From Corynebacterium timonense (GTDB taxonomy: Bacteria > Actinomycetota > Actinomycetes > Mycobacteriales > Mycobacteriaceae), in assembly GCF_900105305.1 (NCBI RefSeq), contig NZ_LT629765.1, positions 1,550,001-1,614,000 of the forward strand: DNA of 64,000 nt. The letters are read 5' to 3'. The notes beneath the pieces were generated by a model. It did not search any database, was not told the origin of the DNA, and saw nothing but the letters and a program-made list of their open reading frames with translations. A program made the position numbers and the translations under genes. How positions within the stretch are numbered: position 1 is the stretch's first letter; each line of letters starts with the position of its first letter. Below are positions 1 to 11,044 of this stretch, one piece after another.

Positions 1-564
1 GATGGCGGCGAGAGCCTGCGCCGCGGCGACGAGGAAGGCGACGTTGCGGAACGTATCCATCGTGTTCGCCGCCTCCCGCACCGTGTCAGCCTGGTCGGTG
101 ACGGTGGTCACCTGAGGCAGGTCGCGGACCGCGTCGATGGGGGCCGGGTTCGAGGGGTCGACGAGGCGAACGTGCAGCGCCGCAGGCAGCGCCTCCGGGC
201 TGGTCTCGCGCACAAGCTCGGGTTCGGTCTCCTGGAACAGCTCGACGAAGCGCTCGTAGGACTGCTCGCGCGAGCGGAAGGTCACCTGCTCGACGCGGTC
301 GTCGGCTTGCAGCTGGTCACGAACCTCCTGGCACTCCGGGCTCGAGCAGTCCGCGTCGTTGACAGAGATCGACTCATCGAGCTCAACCATCACCTCGACG
401 CGGTCGAGGTACAGGTCCTTCGTGTCGGCGGTGGCCTGGGAGATCATGATGCCGGCACCCACGAGGGTGAGCGACAGCGCGGTCGTGATCACCAGGGCGA
501 TCGTCATCGTGATGTTGCGGCCTAGGCCGCGCACGCCCTCGCGGACAATAAATCCCCAGTTCAT
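1..564 (-). CDS. ftsX: cell-division ABC transporter permease FtsX (3' end outside window)
   Basis: FtsX is the membrane half of the FtsEX complex, which links the divisome to peptidoglycan hydrolases. Reading leftward from ATG 564 gives [10 protein letters not shown], a first membrane helix (T-I-A-L-V-I-T-T-A-L-S-L) at about residues 20-42, then an acidic extracellular domain with a Cys pair (DADCSSPEC) near residue 70. About 188 codons are present; the remaining helices lie beyond position 1. The start overlaps the ftsE stop in the arrangement ATGA, so the two genes are translationally coupled. Identification rests on the topology and on the ftsE neighbour. Confidence 0.93.
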   Translation of the reverse strand, partial: MNWGFIVREGVRGLGRNITMTIALVITTALSLTLVGAGIMISQATADTKDLYLDRVEVMVELDESISVNDADCSSPECQEVRDQLQADDRVEQVTFRSREQSYERFVELFQETEPELVRETSPEALPAALHVRLVDPSNPAPIDAVRDLPQVTTVTDQADTVREAANTMDTFRNVAFLVAAAQALAAI

Positions 565-1256
565 CAGCGGCCCTCCGTTCCGTACACGCCGTGCGCGTCG
601 TCGCGCACCAGCTTGCCCAGGTTCAGTTCCATGACGCGCTTGCGCATGTCATCGACGGCGCGCGCGTTGTGGGTGGACATCACCACCGTCGAGCCCAGGC
701 GGTTAATGCGGGCCAGAAGTGCCATGATCTCGTCTGCGGTGGCGGGGTCCAGGTTGCCCGTGGGCTCGTCGGCAAGCACGAGCGGAGGCCTATCGACGAA
801 AGCGCGGGCGATCGCCACACGCTGCTGCTCGCCGCCGGAGAGCTCGCTGGGCATGCGCGAAGCCTTGGCGTCAAGGCCGACCAGCTCCAGCGCCTCGGGC
901 ACGAGTTTGGCGATCTTGGCCTTCGATTTGCCCGTCACCTCCAGCGCGAAGGCCACGTTGTCGTACACGCTGAGCTTGGGCAACAGGCGGAAGTCCTGGA
1001 ACACGTAGCCGATGGACTGTCGCAGCCTGTTGATCTCGCGGCCCTTGAGCTCGTTGACGTGGAAGTCGTTGAAGTAGATGTCGCCGCTGGTGAGGTTCTC
1101 CTCGCGGATCATCAGCTGCAGGAAGGTGGACTTTCCCGAGCCGGACGGGCCGATGAGGAAGACGAACTCGCCGTCCCCGATCTCGAAGGAGACGTTGTCC
1201 AGCGCCGGCCGCGTTGAGGTCGGGTAGATCTTGGTAACGTCCGAAAACCTAATCAC
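564..1256 (-). CDS. ftsE: cell-division ATP-binding protein FtsE
   Basis: ABC ATPase of the FtsEX complex. The 230-aa protein carries Walker [10 protein letters not shown] (residues 36-44), the signature LSGGEQQR and Walker B LVLADEPT, and lacks fused membrane segments, as expected for FtsE (about 229 aa). An in-frame GTG lies upstream at 1265, but a TAGGGT -10 box ends 7 nt before the GTG at 1256. That start gives the family-typical N-terminus MIRFSDVTK, so I chose the leaderless start at 1256. The stop overlaps the ftsX ATG by one base. Confidence 0.95.
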   Translation of the reverse strand: MIRFSDVTKIYPTSTRPALDNVSFEIGDGEFVFLIGPSGSGKSTFLQLMIREENLTSGDIYFNDFHVNELKGREINRLRQSIGYVFQDFRLLPKLSVYDNVAFALEVTGKSKAKIAKLVPEALELVGLDAKASRMPSELSGGEQQRVAIARAFVDRPPLVLADEPTGNLDPATADEIMALLARINRLGSTVVMSTHNARAVDDMRKRVMELNLGKLVRDDAHGVYGTEGR

Positions 1257-1263
1257 CCGTTTC

Positions 1264-1269
1264 ACCCTA
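1264..1269 (-). promoter_or_regulatory. -10 box of ftsE, leaderless
   Basis: TAGGGT read on the minus strand, 7 nt before GTG 1256. It overlaps the alternative GTG at 1265, which argues against that start. Confidence 0.55.
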
Positions 1270-1303
1270 CCTGTTACGGGTGGGCCAGTAGTTAATTGAA
1301 AAA

Positions 1304-1363
1304 CGCCCCGCCCCTCCGGCGCTGCGGAGGATGCGGGGAGGGCCGCGGGGAGGGCGCGGGGCG
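1304..1363 (-). terminator. intrinsic terminator after the aldehyde dehydrogenase gene
   Basis: CGCCCCGC (1304-1311) pairs with GCGGGGCG (1356-1363). On the minus strand the hairpin is followed by GTTTTTC. It lies just beyond the dehydrogenase stop and before the ftsE promoter. Confidence 0.7.
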
Positions 1364-1370
1364 CGTGGCT

Positions 1371-2744
1371 CTAGTCGGCGACGTAGAGGTACTGCTTATT
1401 CACGAACTCGTCGAGCGCGAACACCGACAGCTCGCGGCCGAAGCCGGAGCGCTTCACGCCACCGAAGGGCAGGGCCGGGGAGAAGGCCTGGCCGACGTTG
1501 ACGTGGATCATGCCGGTCTCGATCTGGTTCGCCACCTTGACCGCGCGGTCGGTGTCGTCGGAGAAGACCGCGCCGCCGAGGCCGTACTGGGAGTCGTTCG
1601 CCAGCGCGACGGCCTCCTCCTCGGACGCGACCTTGTAGATCTCGGCGACCGGGCCGAAGAACTCCTCGTAGTAGGACTCGCTGCCCACCGGAACGTCGGT
1701 GAGGACCGCCGGGGAGAAGTACGCCGTGGTCTCGTCGATCTCGCCGCCGGTGCGCAGGTTCGCACCCGCTGCGACGGCGCGCTGCACCTGCTCGTGGAGG
1801 CCCTCCGCCGCGTGGCGCGAAGACATCGGGAAGTACTCGCCCGCGCCCGGGGCGCTCGGGTCGCCCTTGGAGTAGCCCTCGGCGATGGCCACCATCTCGT
1901 CGACGAACTGGTCGTAGATGTCCTCGAGCACGATGATGCGCTTGTTGGAGGTGCAGGCCTGGCCGGCGTTGGAGATGCGCTTGTCCCACGCCTCCTGGGC
2001 CGCGGCTTTGACGTCTGCGGCGTCGAGGATGACGTAGGGGTCGGTCCCGCCCAGCTCGAGGACGACCTTCTTCAGGTTCCGACCCGCGATCTCCGCGATC
2101 TTCGCGCCGGCGCGCTCGGAACCGGTGAGCGAGACGCCCTGGACGCTCGGGTGCGCGATGATCGTCTCGATTTGGTCGTGCGTGGCGTAGACGTTGATGT
2201 ACACGCCGTCCGGCAGGCCGGCGTCCTTGAGCAGCTGCTCAAAGGCAGCGGCGGACTTCGGGGTGATGTCTGCGTGCTTGAGGATGATGCAGTTGCCGTT
2301 CATGAGGTTCGGGCCCGCGAAGCGCGCGATCTGGTAGACGGGGAAGTTCCACGGCATGATGCCCAGCAGCGTGCCCAGCGGCAGGCGGCGGACGACGGCC
2401 GAGCCGCCGGGGACGTCGATCTTCTTGTCGGCGGAGTGCTCGGCGGCGTGGTCCGCGTAGTACTGCAGGATGTCGCCGGAGAACTCCATCTCCCACGCAC
2501 CCTCCGGAACGGGCTTGCCCATCTCCTTGGCCGCGATCTCCGCCAGCTCGTTCGCGCGCTCCTTGAGCAGCTGCCCCGCCTTGCTGACGATCTGCGCGCG
2601 CTCCTCGTAGGAGGTCTGGCGCCACGTTTCGAACGCCTTCTCGGAGCGGCTCAAGATGTCCTGGATCTGCTCGTCGGTTGCGGTCTCGAACGTCTCCAGG
2701 ACCTCGTTGTTCACGGGGTTTTGGACGCGATACTTGTGGGCCAT
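1371..2744 (-). CDS. NAD(P)-dependent succinate-semialdehyde / aldehyde dehydrogenase
   Basis: Aldehyde dehydrogenase superfamily enzyme of 457 aa, oxidising an aldehyde such as succinate semialdehyde to the acid. Visible are the PWNFPVYQ segment of the cofactor site, the SLTGSERAG turn, the catalytic Glu in VLELGGTDP and the catalytic Cys in NAGQACTS. The C-terminus FALDEFVNKQY is typical of short GabD2/Sad-like proteins. Two ATGs are adjacent (2747 and 2744). The GAAAGGACC ribosome site lies 6 nt before the second, so MAHKYRV is preferred. The gene is monocistronic with its own terminator. The substrate cannot be fixed from sequence alone. Confidence 0.9.
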   Translation of the reverse strand: MAHKYRVQNPVNNEVLETFETATDEQIQDILSRSEKAFETWRQTSYEERAQIVSKAGQLLKERANELAEIAAKEMGKPVPEGAWEMEFSGDILQYYADHAAEHSADKKIDVPGGSAVVRRLPLGTLLGIMPWNFPVYQIARFAGPNLMNGNCIILKHADITPKSAAAFEQLLKDAGLPDGVYINVYATHDQIETIIAHPSVQGVSLTGSERAGAKIAEIAGRNLKKVVLELGGTDPYVILDAADVKAAAQEAWDKRISNAGQACTSNKRIIVLEDIYDQFVDEMVAIAEGYSKGDPSAPGAGEYFPMSSRHAAEGLHEQVQRAVAAGANLRTGGEIDETTAYFSPAVLTDVPVGSESYYEEFFGPVAEIYKVASEEEAVALANDSQYGLGGAVFSDDTDRAVKVANQIETGMIHVNVGQAFSPALPFGGVKRSGFGRELSVFALDEFVNKQYLYVAD

Positions 2745-2783
2745 CATGGTCCTTTCGGTAGGGAAATAACGCCGTGTTTGTGG

Positions 2784-2789
2784 ACTGTA
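2784..2789 (-). promoter_or_regulatory. candidate -10 box of the aldehyde dehydrogenase gene
   Basis: TACAGT on the minus strand about 40 nt before the start. No convincing -35 is visible. Confidence 0.3.
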
Positions 2790-2866
2790 TCTCACACCAA
2801 AGGCAAATGTGACCCGTCGCTCATTTTCATGCGTTTATCGTTTCCGATTAAGACCGGACGCGGACG

Positions 2867-3967
2867 TTAATCCTCGTTCTGCTCCGCCATACGCCAGCGG
2901 ATGCCGGACTCCAAAAAGCCGTCGATGTCGCCGTCGAGCACCTTCTGCGGGTCCCCCACCTCGTAGTTCGTCCGCAGGTCCTTGACCATTTGGTACGGGT
3001 GCAAAACGTAGGAGCGCATCTGGTTACCCCACGAGGCGTTGCCGCCCGCGCCCAGGGCGTCGAGCTCGGCCTTTTCCTCCTGCCGCTTGCGCTCGAGAAG
3101 CTTCGACTGCAGCACGTTCAGCGCCGAGGCCTTGTTCTGGATCTGCGACTTCTCGTTCTGGCACGTGACTACGATGCCGGTGGGCAGGTGCGTGATGCGC
3201 ACCGCCGAGTCTGTGGTGTTCACCGACTGCCCGCCGGGGCCGGAGGAGCGATACACGTCGACGCGGATGTCCGAGTCGGCAATGTCAATGTGGTCCGTCT
3301 GCTCCACCACCGGCAGCACCTCCACCTCGGCGAAGGACGTTTGGCGGCGGCCCTGGTTGTCGAAGGGCGAGATGCGCACGAGGCGGTGGGCCCCCTGCTC
3401 CACCGACAGCTGCCCGTACATGTAGTCGCCGTGGACGACGAAGGTCGCCGACTTGATCCCGGCCTCCTCCGCGTAGGAGATGTCGTAGACGTCCACCTTG
3501 TGGTCGTTCTTCTCCGCCCAGCGCACGTACATGCGCATGAGCATCTCCGCCCAGTCGGCCGCGTCGACGCCGCCAGCGCCGGAGCGGATGTTGACCACGG
3601 CCTCCCGCTCGTCGTAGTCGCCAGAAAGCATGGTCTGCACCTCGAGGGAGGACACTGCTTCTTCCAGGGCGGCCAGTTCGTCGTCGGCAAGCGATGCCTC
3701 GCCCTCTTCTTCGGCGAGCTCGTACATCACGGGCAGGTCGTCGAGCCGGGAGCGCAGGGAGGTGACCTTGCGCAGTCGGGCCTGCACGTTGGACAGCTCC
3801 GTCGTCACCTTCTGGGCGTGATCCGGGTCGTCCCACAGCGAAGGGTCGCCCGCCTGCTGCTCCAGCTCGCGCGCCCGCGCCTCGAGGGCGTCGAGATCCA
3901 TGACCTTTTCAATCGTCGTCAGCGTCGAATCTAGGTCCTGTATGCGCGAAGAAGTCTCAGGATGCAT
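2867..3967 (-). CDS. prfB: peptide chain release factor 2
   Basis: RF2 ends translation at UGA/UAA. The 366-aa protein has the codon-recognition tripeptide SPF (in ISPFDNQ) and the peptidyl-hydrolysis motif GGQ (in [11 protein letters not shown]). The open frame runs further upstream to 4105, but the start at 3967 (MHPETSS) matches RF2 length and sits 8 nt after a TACAGT -10 box, suggesting a leaderless message. The frame is continuous through the region where many bacteria have the RF2 programmed +1 frameshift; no in-frame UGA is present, so autoregulation by frameshifting is absent here. Divergent from the monophosphatase gene. Confidence 0.96.
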   Translation of the reverse strand: MHPETSSRIQDLDSTLTTIEKVMDLDALEARARELEQQAGDPSLWDDPDHAQKVTTELSNVQARLRKVTSLRSRLDDLPVMYELAEEEGEASLADDELAALEEAVSSLEVQTMLSGDYDEREAVVNIRSGAGGVDAADWAEMLMRMYVRWAEKNDHKVDVYDISYAEEAGIKSATFVVHGDYMYGQLSVEQGAHRLVRISPFDNQGRRQTSFAEVEVLPVVEQTDHIDIADSDIRVDVYRSSGPGGQSVNTTDSAVRITHLPTGIVVTCQNEKSQIQNKASALNVLQSKLLERKRQEEKAELDALGAGGNASWGNQMRSYVLHPYQMVKDLRTNYEVGDPQKVLDGDIDGFLESGIRWRMAEQNED

Positions 3968-3975
3968 AAGGCCCC

Positions 3976-3981
3976 ACTGTA
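3976..3981 (-). promoter_or_regulatory. -10 box of prfB, leaderless
   Basis: TACAGT on the minus strand, 8 nt before ATG 3967. Confidence 0.5.
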
Positions 3982-3991
3982 GCCCAGCGCC

Positions 3992-3997
3992 CATAAT
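3992..3997 (+). promoter_or_regulatory. candidate -10 box of the first monophosphatase gene
   Basis: CATAAT, 7 nt before ATG 4005. It shares the spacing of the other leaderless starts in this window but the first base departs from TAnnnT. Confidence 0.4.
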
Positions 3998-4004
3998 GGG
4001 GATC

Positions 4005-4796
4005 ATGGCAACCACCCAAGAATTCATCACCGCCCACTCCTGCGCCACCGACGCCGAGCTCGCCGCCGCTCTTGTCACGCACGCGGGCTCACTCGCCCTG
4101 CGCATGCGCGCCGAGGGCCTGGAGACCGACTACAAAACCTCCATCTCCGACGTGGTCAGCGACGCCGACCGGGCGGCCGAAGCCTTCGTCGCCGAGGCGC
4201 TGGAGGCCCTGCGCCCGGACGACGGCATCCTCGGCGAAGAAGGCGCAGCTACCCCCTCCGCGAGCGGCCGCGTGTGGGTGATCGACCCCGTCGACGGCAC
4301 CTTCAACTTCCTCCAGGGCTCCGACTACTTCTGCTCCGCCGTCGCTGTGACGCACGGCGAGGACATCCTCGTCGGGGCGGTCCACCGCCCCGCCACCGAG
4401 ACGACCTGGGTCGCCGCCGAGGGCACCGCCACCCGAAACGGCGCTCCCCTCGCCCCGCTTGTCGACGCCCCCCTGTCCGACAAGGGCCTGGCCACATACC
4501 TGCACCCGAGCTCGATGCGTGACGACGCCGTGCGCGAGGCGTGGCTGCGCGCCGCCCGCGACGCGGCGACGGTGCGCATGCTCGGAGCCGGCTCCGTCGA
4601 CCTGGCCAACATCGCCTCCGGCCAGCTCGGCGCGTGGCTGCAGCACAGCGTGGCGGACTGGGACTGGCTGCCCGGCAAGGCCCTGGTCGAGGCCGTGGGC
4701 GGCGCCGCGATCACGGTCGAGGCGGGCGGGGTGACCTGGTGCGTCGCCGGCAACCGGCAGATCGTCGCCGACATTGCGGCTCGGCTCGAAGGCTAG
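4005..4796 (+). CDS. inositol monophosphatase family protein
   Basis: Mg2+-dependent sugar- or amino-alcohol phosphatase of 263 aa. The metal-binding motifs are in order: [15 protein letters not shown], the [12 protein letters not shown] signature and the C-terminal [10 protein letters not shown]. It resembles the paralogue beside hisN in corynebacteria; the substrate is not known. A start at 3996 is also possible, but ATG 4005 lies 7 nt after CATAAT and matches the leaderless pattern. It runs in tandem with hisN 24 bp downstream and probably arose by duplication, although the two proteins are clearly diverged. Confidence 0.88.
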   Translation: MATTQEFITAHSCATDAELAAALVTHAGSLALRMRAEGLETDYKTSISDVVSDADRAAEAFVAEALEALRPDDGILGEEGAATPSASGRVWVIDPVDGTFNFLQGSDYFCSAVAVTHGEDILVGAVHRPATETTWVAAEGTATRNGAPLAPLVDAPLSDKGLATYLHPSSMRDDAVREAWLRAARDAATVRMLGAGSVDLANIASGQLGAWLQHSVADWDWLPGKALVEAVGGAAITVEAGGVTWCVAGNRQIVADIAARLEG

Positions 4797-4806
4797 GCGC
4801 GGCGGG

Positions 4807-4812
4807 TAGGCT
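4807..4812 (+). promoter_or_regulatory. -10 box of hisN, leaderless
   Basis: TAGGCT, 8 nt before ATG 4821. Confidence 0.45.
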
Positions 4813-4820
4813 CGGAGGGC

Positions 4821-5624
4821 ATGTCGAACACCCCGAGTTACGCAGACGATCTGGCCCTCGCGCTCGAGCTGGCCGACACCGCCGACGCCATCACCCTGGA
4901 CCGCTTCGAGTCCGCGGACCTACACGTCGAGTCGAAGCCGGACATGACGCCGGTCTCGGACGCCGACCTCGCCGTTGAGGAAGCGTTGCGGGCCCGGCTC
5001 GAGGAGTCGCGCCCTGCCGACGCCGTCCTCGGCGAGGAGTTCGGCGGCGCGGCCGCGCTCGAGGGCCGCCAATGGGTCATCGACCCCATCGACGGCACGA
5101 AGAACTTTGTGCGCGGCGTCCCCGTCTACGCCACCCTGATCGCCTTGCTTGTCGACGCCACCCCGGTCGTCGGGGTCGTCTCCGCGCCCGCGTTGGCCCG
5201 CCGCTGGTACGCCTCCGCCGGCGCCGGGGCGTGGCGCACCTTCAACGGCGGGGCTCTCACGCAGCTGTCCGTCTCGGGCGTCACGGAGCTGTCCGACGCG
5301 TCCCTGTCCATGTCCTCCCTCGAAGGCTGGACGGCCCGCGGCTTGCGGGACTCGTTCCTTGGCCTGACCGAGACAACGTGGCGCTTGCGCGGCTACGGGG
5401 ATTTCCTCTCCTACTGCTTCGTCGCCGAGGGCTCCGTAGACATCGCCGCCGAGCCGGAGGTCTCCCTGTGGGACCTCGCCCCCCTGTCCCTGCTGGTGAC
5501 GGAGGCGGGCGGGCGCTTTACCTCCCTCGCCGGGGTCGACGGGCCCCACGGCGGCGACGCCGTGGCCACCAACGGCCACCTCCACGCGGCGACGCTCGAG
5601 GCGCTTTCTACTCCGGGAGCGTAA
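4821..5624 (+). CDS. hisN: histidinol-phosphatase (inositol monophosphatase fold)
   Basis: Dephosphorylates L-histidinol phosphate, the penultimate step of histidine synthesis. The 267-aa protein has the metal motifs [16 protein letters not shown] and [12 protein letters not shown], then [26 protein letters not shown], segments very close to mycobacterial Rv3137. The motif DGTKNFVRG distinguishes HisN from the neighbouring DGTFNF paralogue. The last 17 bp overlap the 3' end of the convergent protease gene. TAGGCT 8 nt before the ATG suggests a leaderless message, although a GGAGG sits very close to the start. Confidence 0.93.
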   Translation: MSNTPSYADDLALALELADTADAITLDRFESADLHVESKPDMTPVSDADLAVEEALRARLEESRPADAVLGEEFGGAAALEGRQWVIDPIDGTKNFVRGVPVYATLIALLVDATPVVGVVSAPALARRWYASAGAGAWRTFNGGALTQLSVSGVTELSDASLSMSSLEGWTARGLRDSFLGLTETTWRLRGYGDFLSYCFVAEGSVDIAAEPEVSLWDLAPLSLLVTEAGGRFTSLAGVDGPHGGDAVATNGHLHAATLEALSTPGA

Positions 5625-6759
5625 ACCCCCGGCCCGGCGCGTCGCGGCCCTCGATGTCGCTCATGACGGCATCCATGCGGGTGCTCACCGTCGGCGCGTG
5701 CAGCGCGCCCTGCAGCGGGGTGTGGCACGCCAGGTTCACCTCCGGCGGGAAAAACCCGCCGGTGACAAGGCCGACTAGGCGGTCGCCCGCCACAAGCGGG
5801 GCGCCGGAGTCGCCGTACATCGCGCACACCTGGCTGATGTTGTTCCGGTCCCACTCGTGAAAGGTCATGCCGCAGGTGTGGCCGGAGGCAACGCCCTTCT
5901 TGCACACGACGGTGCCCGGGCGCTGCGGTGCCCCGCCGACGGTGTTGATGGTCACGCCGTTGTACGTGCGGCTCACCTCGCTGTTCGAGCCGAGCTCGAT
6001 GACGGAGTAGTCCAGCTCCGGGTTGGTGGCCACCACCGTTCCGGAGTCCCCAACCTGCGGGGAGTCCGCCGAGGCGACAGGCGTGCCAGGCGCGCCGCAG
6101 TGGCCGGCCGTGATGGCGACCTTGCGCCCAGACTCGTCGTAACCAGCCACGGCCACCGTGCACATGCTGTCACCGACGTAGACCGGCGTGCCCGGCCCGT
6201 AGAGCGAGACGCCCCGCTCGCGTGCAGCGTCCGACTCCGCCGGAATCGCAGGCGCGTCGTGGAAGGACCCGGGGACGCGGTGCAGGACCTTCTCCGCGAA
6301 AGGCTTGCCCGCCAGCACCCGCGCCGGAAGGCCCGTGCGCCAGACGTAGTTGGGGTCGACGGCGCGGGCGGCTGTCTCTACGGGGGCCTCCACAGGGGGC
6401 CCCGCTGGGGTTTCCACAGGGGGTTGAGCGGCGCCGGCGAAGGGGGCAGGGGCAGGCGCGGGCACGGGCAGCTCTGGCAGCTGGGGCGGTGCAGGCGCGT
6501 GAACGTCGGGAAGCTCAGACAGCTGGACGGAGGGCAGCACGGGCAGCACGGGCGCGTTAGGCAGCTTGGGCGGCTCGGGCACCTCGATAGCGCCCGCGAT
6601 TGCGTCGACGAGCTGCGCCGCCTCCGCCACGTGCGGCAGTTGCGGCACCTGTCTCTCCTGCGCGTGCGCGGCGGGAACCCCCGCCACGCCGGTCGTGCCA
6701 ATAGTGACTGCAGCGGCGAGCGCCAGCGTGCGGCTGCGCCCGCGGAAACGGTGGCCCAT
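5608..6759 (-). CDS. secreted trypsin-like (S1) serine protease
   Basis: Exported chymotrypsin-fold protease of 383 aa. An Arg-rich n-region and hydrophobic core end at AHA-Q (31-34), a signal peptidase I site. Residues 60-130 form a Pro-rich low-complexity stalk. The catalytic triad is His220 in TAGHC, Asp250 in ELDYSVIEL and Ser318 in GDSGAPL. Cysteines near 200/221, 286/296 and 312 could form disulfides. The ribosome site GAGGAAAG lies 8 nt before the ATG. Such proteins are common in corynebacterial secretomes; the substrate is unknown. Confidence 0.88.
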   Translation of the reverse strand: MGHRFRGRSRTLALAAAVTIGTTGVAGVPAAHAQERQVPQLPHVAEAAQLVDAIAGAIEVPEPPKLPNAPVLPVLPSVQLSELPDVHAPAPPQLPELPVPAPAPAPFAGAAQPPVETPAGPPVEAPVETAARAVDPNYVWRTGLPARVLAGKPFAEKVLHRVPGSFHDAPAIPAESDAARERGVSLYGPGTPVYVGDSMCTVAVAGYDESGRKVAITAGHCGAPGTPVASADSPQVGDSGTVVATNPELDYSVIELGSNSEVSRTYNGVTINTVGGAPQRPGTVVCKKGVASGHTCGMTFHEWDRNNISQVCAMYGDSGAPLVAGDRLVGLVTGGFFPPEVNLACHTPLQGALHAPTVSTRMDAVMSDIEGRDAPGRGFTLPE

Positions 6760-6882
6760 GAATTCCGCTTTCCTCGAGTGACTTCCCGCGATTTCTCACG
6801 TATGAACATTCTTCACTTTGCCAAACCCGAGCCACTTTGTCCCCTCGCTCCTCCCCCGGCTCCCCCCGTGCGGAAATCCTGT

Positions 6883-6888
6883 TAGGTT
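6883..6888 (+). promoter_or_regulatory. -10 box of the DUF418 gene, leaderless
   Basis: TAGGTT, 7 nt before GTG 6896. Confidence 0.5.
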
Positions 6889-6895
6889 TTCTTGT

Positions 6896-8158
6896 GTGCG
6901 AGCGTCCCAGAAGAAACCGCCCCGTCTCATCGTCCCCGACGTTGCGCGAGGTTGCGCGCTCCTCGGCATCGCCGTCGCCAACGTGAGCCAGACGTGGATC
7001 ATCAACGACTACGCCCAGCCCGACGCGCTCGGCAGCACCCTCGGCGGCGTGCGCCCCGATAGCGTGACGGACAAGGTGTTCGCCGTGCTCGCCGCGCTGT
7101 TCGTCCACGTCCGCGGCCTGCCGATGTTCTCCACACTGCTCGGCTTCGGCATCGGCCTCATCGCCGCCAGCCTGTACCGGAAGAATTACCCGCCGAACGC
7201 CGCGCGCACGGTCCTCGTGCGGCGCTACCTGTGGCTCGCCGCCTTCGGCCTCATCCACATGTTCGCGCTGTTCTGGGGCGACATCATGACCGCCTACGGC
7301 GTCATCGGGGTGATCGTCGCGCTGATGCTCACGCTGTCGACGCAAGCGCTGCGCATCGTCGCGTACGCCTTGCTTGCCCTCTCGATCGCGTCGACGAGCG
7401 CGATCGGCCGGCTTGACTCCGGCGGCGCCGCACTAGGAGGCATCATGCAGACCGCCCACCTCGGCTCCCTCGCGGAGTACGTGCGCGACAACGCCATGTT
7501 CAGCCTGTTCATTGCCGCCGGCACTCCGTTCAGCTCGTTCATGCTCGGCGGGCTAGTCATCCTCGGCTTCGTGTGGGCCCGGGAGGGCTACCTTGTGGAC
7601 GTCGACAAGCATCGTCGTACCCTCGTGACCTGGACCCTTGTCGCTGCGGCCGTGATCCTCGTGGTGGGCCTGCCCCTCGGCCTCTCGGCCATCGGCGTGA
7701 TCGACCCGAGCTACGAGGCGGCACTGTACTACATCAATAGCGGGTTCGGCCTACTCACCGGGCCCGGCATCCTTGCCGCGATTGCGCTGGCGCTGAATTC
7801 GGTGCAGCAAGGGATGTACCGCCGCTTCGAGGAGACCGGGGAGGCCTCCGCGCCGGCGTGGACCTACCCGTTCGTCGCGCTGGGCAAGCGCTCCATGTCC
7901 GGCTACATCGCGCAGTCCGTGCTGTTCATCGCCCTGGCCATGCCGTTTAGCCTGGGGCTGGGCGTCGAGTCCTCCGTCACCGGCAAGACGGCGGTCGGAG
8001 CCCTCGTGTGGCTGATCACGCTGCTTCTCGCATGCGCGCTGGAGGCGGCGAACCTGCCGGGCCCCTTCGAAAAGGTGCACCGCAGGCTCGCCTACGGCCG
8101 CGCCGAACGCATCGAGCCCTATCAATCTCCCCAAAGCGGCCCAGAGCAGCTACCCTGA
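6896..8158 (+). CDS. DUF418 domain-containing membrane protein
   Basis: Polytopic membrane protein of 420 aa starting with the family hallmark PDVARGCALLGIAVAN, followed by about ten hydrophobic helices. The C-terminal DUF418 core includes the GKRSMSGYIAQS segment. Distant relatives include YeiB; a transport or acyl-transfer role has been suggested but is unproven. The frame stays open upstream to 6818, but GTG 6896 sits 7 nt after TAGGTT and places the start just before the conserved N-terminus. Its stop overlaps the -10 box of the thiC riboswitch transcript, so it is not clearly part of the thiamine operon. Confidence 0.82.
   Translation: MRASQKKPPRLIVPDVARGCALLGIAVANVSQTWIINDYAQPDALGSTLGGVRPDSVTDKVFAVLAALFVHVRGLPMFSTLLGFGIGLIAASLYRKNYPPNAARTVLVRRYLWLAAFGLIHMFALFWGDIMTAYGVIGVIVALMLTLSTQALRIVAYALLALSIASTSAIGRLDSGGAALGGIMQTAHLGSLAEYVRDNAMFSLFIAAGTPFSSFMLGGLVILGFVWAREGYLVDVDKHRRTLVTWTLVAAAVILVVGLPLGLSAIGVIDPSYEAALYYINSGFGLLTGPGILAAIALALNSVQQGMYRRFEETGEASAPAWTYPFVALGKRSMSGYIAQSVLFIALAMPFSLGLGVESSVTGKTAVGALVWLITLLLACALEAANLPGPFEKVHRRLAYGRAERIEPYQSPQSGPEQLP
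8151..8156 (+). promoter_or_regulatory. candidate -10 box for the TPP riboswitch-thiC transcript
   Basis: TACCCT at the very end of the DUF418 gene, which would place transcription start near 8163, a few bases before the aptamer. Confidence 0.4.
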
Positions 8159-8169
8159 CAGGAGACCGA

Positions 8170-8256
8170 ACACGGGCGCCCCACAGCGAGGGGCTGAGAC
8201 CGCGCTACTGCTCGCGCGGGCACCGTCTGAACCTGTCTGGTTAGCACCAGCGAAGG
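8170..8256 (+). ncRNA. TPP riboswitch (THI element) upstream of thiC
   Basis: All conserved THI-box blocks are visible in order: ACGGGCGCC (about 8172), GGGGCTGAGA (8190-8199), ACCGTCTGAACCTG (8222-8235) and CACCAGCGAAGGAA (8245-8258). A variable hairpin (CGCGC... GCGCG) lies between the second and third blocks. The thiC ribosome site GAAGGAG and ATG follow within 20 nt, so ligand binding most likely masks translation start. Thiamine pyrophosphate would repress thiC. Confidence 0.95.
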
Positions 8257-8263
8257 AAGTTGA

Positions 8264-10072
<1,809 letters not shown>

Positions 10073-10079
10073 GCGCTCG

Positions 10080-10085
10080 TACACT
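10080..10085 (+). promoter_or_regulatory. -10 box ahead of the small protein and thiE, leaderless
   Basis: TACACT, 7 nt before ATG 10093. It gives the thiE-thiG segment a promoter that does not pass through the TPP riboswitch. Confidence 0.5.
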
Positions 10086-10092
10086 TGCCGTC

Positions 10093-10383
10093 ATGGCTAA
10101 GGACACACACCCGGAAAACACCGCCGGCGGGCCGAGCGTCAAGGACGGCGAACTCTACGAGAAGCTGCGCGACGAGGGAAACTCGAAGTCGAAATCGGCG
10201 GCGATTGCCAACAAGGCCGCCGCCACCTCGCGCTCGGCGGTGGGGGAAAAGGGCGGCGAGTCCGGTTCCTACGAGGACTGGACGCGCGAGGAGCTCTACG
10301 AACGCGCCCAGGAGCTCGAGATCGAGGGGCGCTCCTCCATGACGAAAGACGAGCTGATCAAGGCGCTGCGCGATGGTCAATAG
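10093..10383 (+). CDS. small Rho-N/SAP-like protein (DUF7218-like)
   Basis: Hydrophilic 96-aa protein. The N-terminal half is Lys/Ser/Ala-rich (VKDGELYEKLRDEGNSKSKSAAIANKAA), as in the plasmid-stabilisation-like DUF7218 family. The C-terminal half (YEDWTREELYERAQELEIEG, then MTKDELIKALRD) matches the helix-extended-loop-helix of Rho N-terminal and SAP domains, which bind nucleic acid. It overlaps the thiE start by 11 nt, so it is coupled to thiE, but no direct thiamine role is known. The start is supported by the leaderless promoter TACACT. Confidence 0.75.
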   Translation: MAKDTHPENTAGGPSVKDGELYEKLRDEGNSKSKSAAIANKAAATSRSAVGEKGGESGSYEDWTREELYERAQELEIEGRSSMTKDELIKALRDGQ

Positions 10384-11044
10384 CGGCCTGGACCTGCGCT
10401 GCTACTTTGTCACCGGCGCAGGCCCCGACGTCGTGGCCCGGGCGCGCGCGGCGGCGCTCGGCGGCGCGGGCCTGATCCAGGTCCGCAGCAAACCGATCTC
10501 GGCGCGCGAGCTCTACCACCTCGGCCGCGAGGTGGCCACCGCCGTGCGCGAGGTCAGCCCCACCGCGCGCGTGCTTATCGACGACCGCGTCGACGTCGCC
10601 CTCGCCCTGCGCGAGTACGGGGTGGCCGGCGTCCACCTCGGCCACGACGACCTCGACGTGCGCGTCGCCCGCGACCTGCTCGGGCCCGAGGCAATCATCG
10701 GCCTGACCACCGGCACCGTGGAGCTGGTGCGCGCGGCCAACGAGCTCGCCGGCTACGTCGACTACATCGGCGCGGGGCCGTTTCGGGACACCCCGACGAA
10801 GGACTCGGGGCGCGCCCCCATCGGTCTGGAAGGCTACCCCGCCCTCGTGCGCGAGGCGACGATGCCGGTCGTCGCCATCGGCGACGTCACCGCCGAGGAT
10901 GCCGCCGATCTGGCCGCCACGGGGGTGGCCGGGCTCGCGATCGTGCGCGGCATCATGAACGCCCCTGACCCGCGGTCATACGTTCGCCGCGTCGTTGACG
11001 AGTTCGAGCGGGGGCGACGGGTGTTAAATAGAACACATGAATAG
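10373..11044 (+). CDS. thiE: thiamine phosphate synthase ThiE
   Basis: Joins HMP-PP and the thiazole phosphate to make thiamine phosphate. The 223-aa TIM barrel has QVRSK at the pyrimidine/pyrophosphate site, LIDDRVDVALA, GVHLGHDDL, and the phosphate loop YIGAGPFRDTPTK, followed by PVVAIGDVT and GLAIVRGIM. The start overlaps the upstream small gene by 11 nt and the end overlaps the MFS gene by 8 nt, indicating one translationally coupled operon. Confidence 0.93.
   Translation: MVNSGLDLRCYFVTGAGPDVVARARAAALGGAGLIQVRSKPISARELYHLGREVATAVREVSPTARVLIDDRVDVALALREYGVAGVHLGHDDLDVRVARDLLGPEAIIGLTTGTVELVRAANELAGYVDYIGAGPFRDTPTKDSGRAPIGLEGYPALVREATMPVVAIGDVTAEDAADLAATGVAGLAIVRGIMNAPDPRSYVRRVVDEFERGRRVLNRTHE

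Noticed and set aside
2867..3967. Programmed +1 frameshift in prfB
   Set aside because: The frame is continuous from ATG 3967; no in-frame TGA near codon 25.
10073..10092. Second TPP riboswitch before thiE
   Set aside because: Only 20 bp separate thiC from the next gene and no THI-box motif is present.
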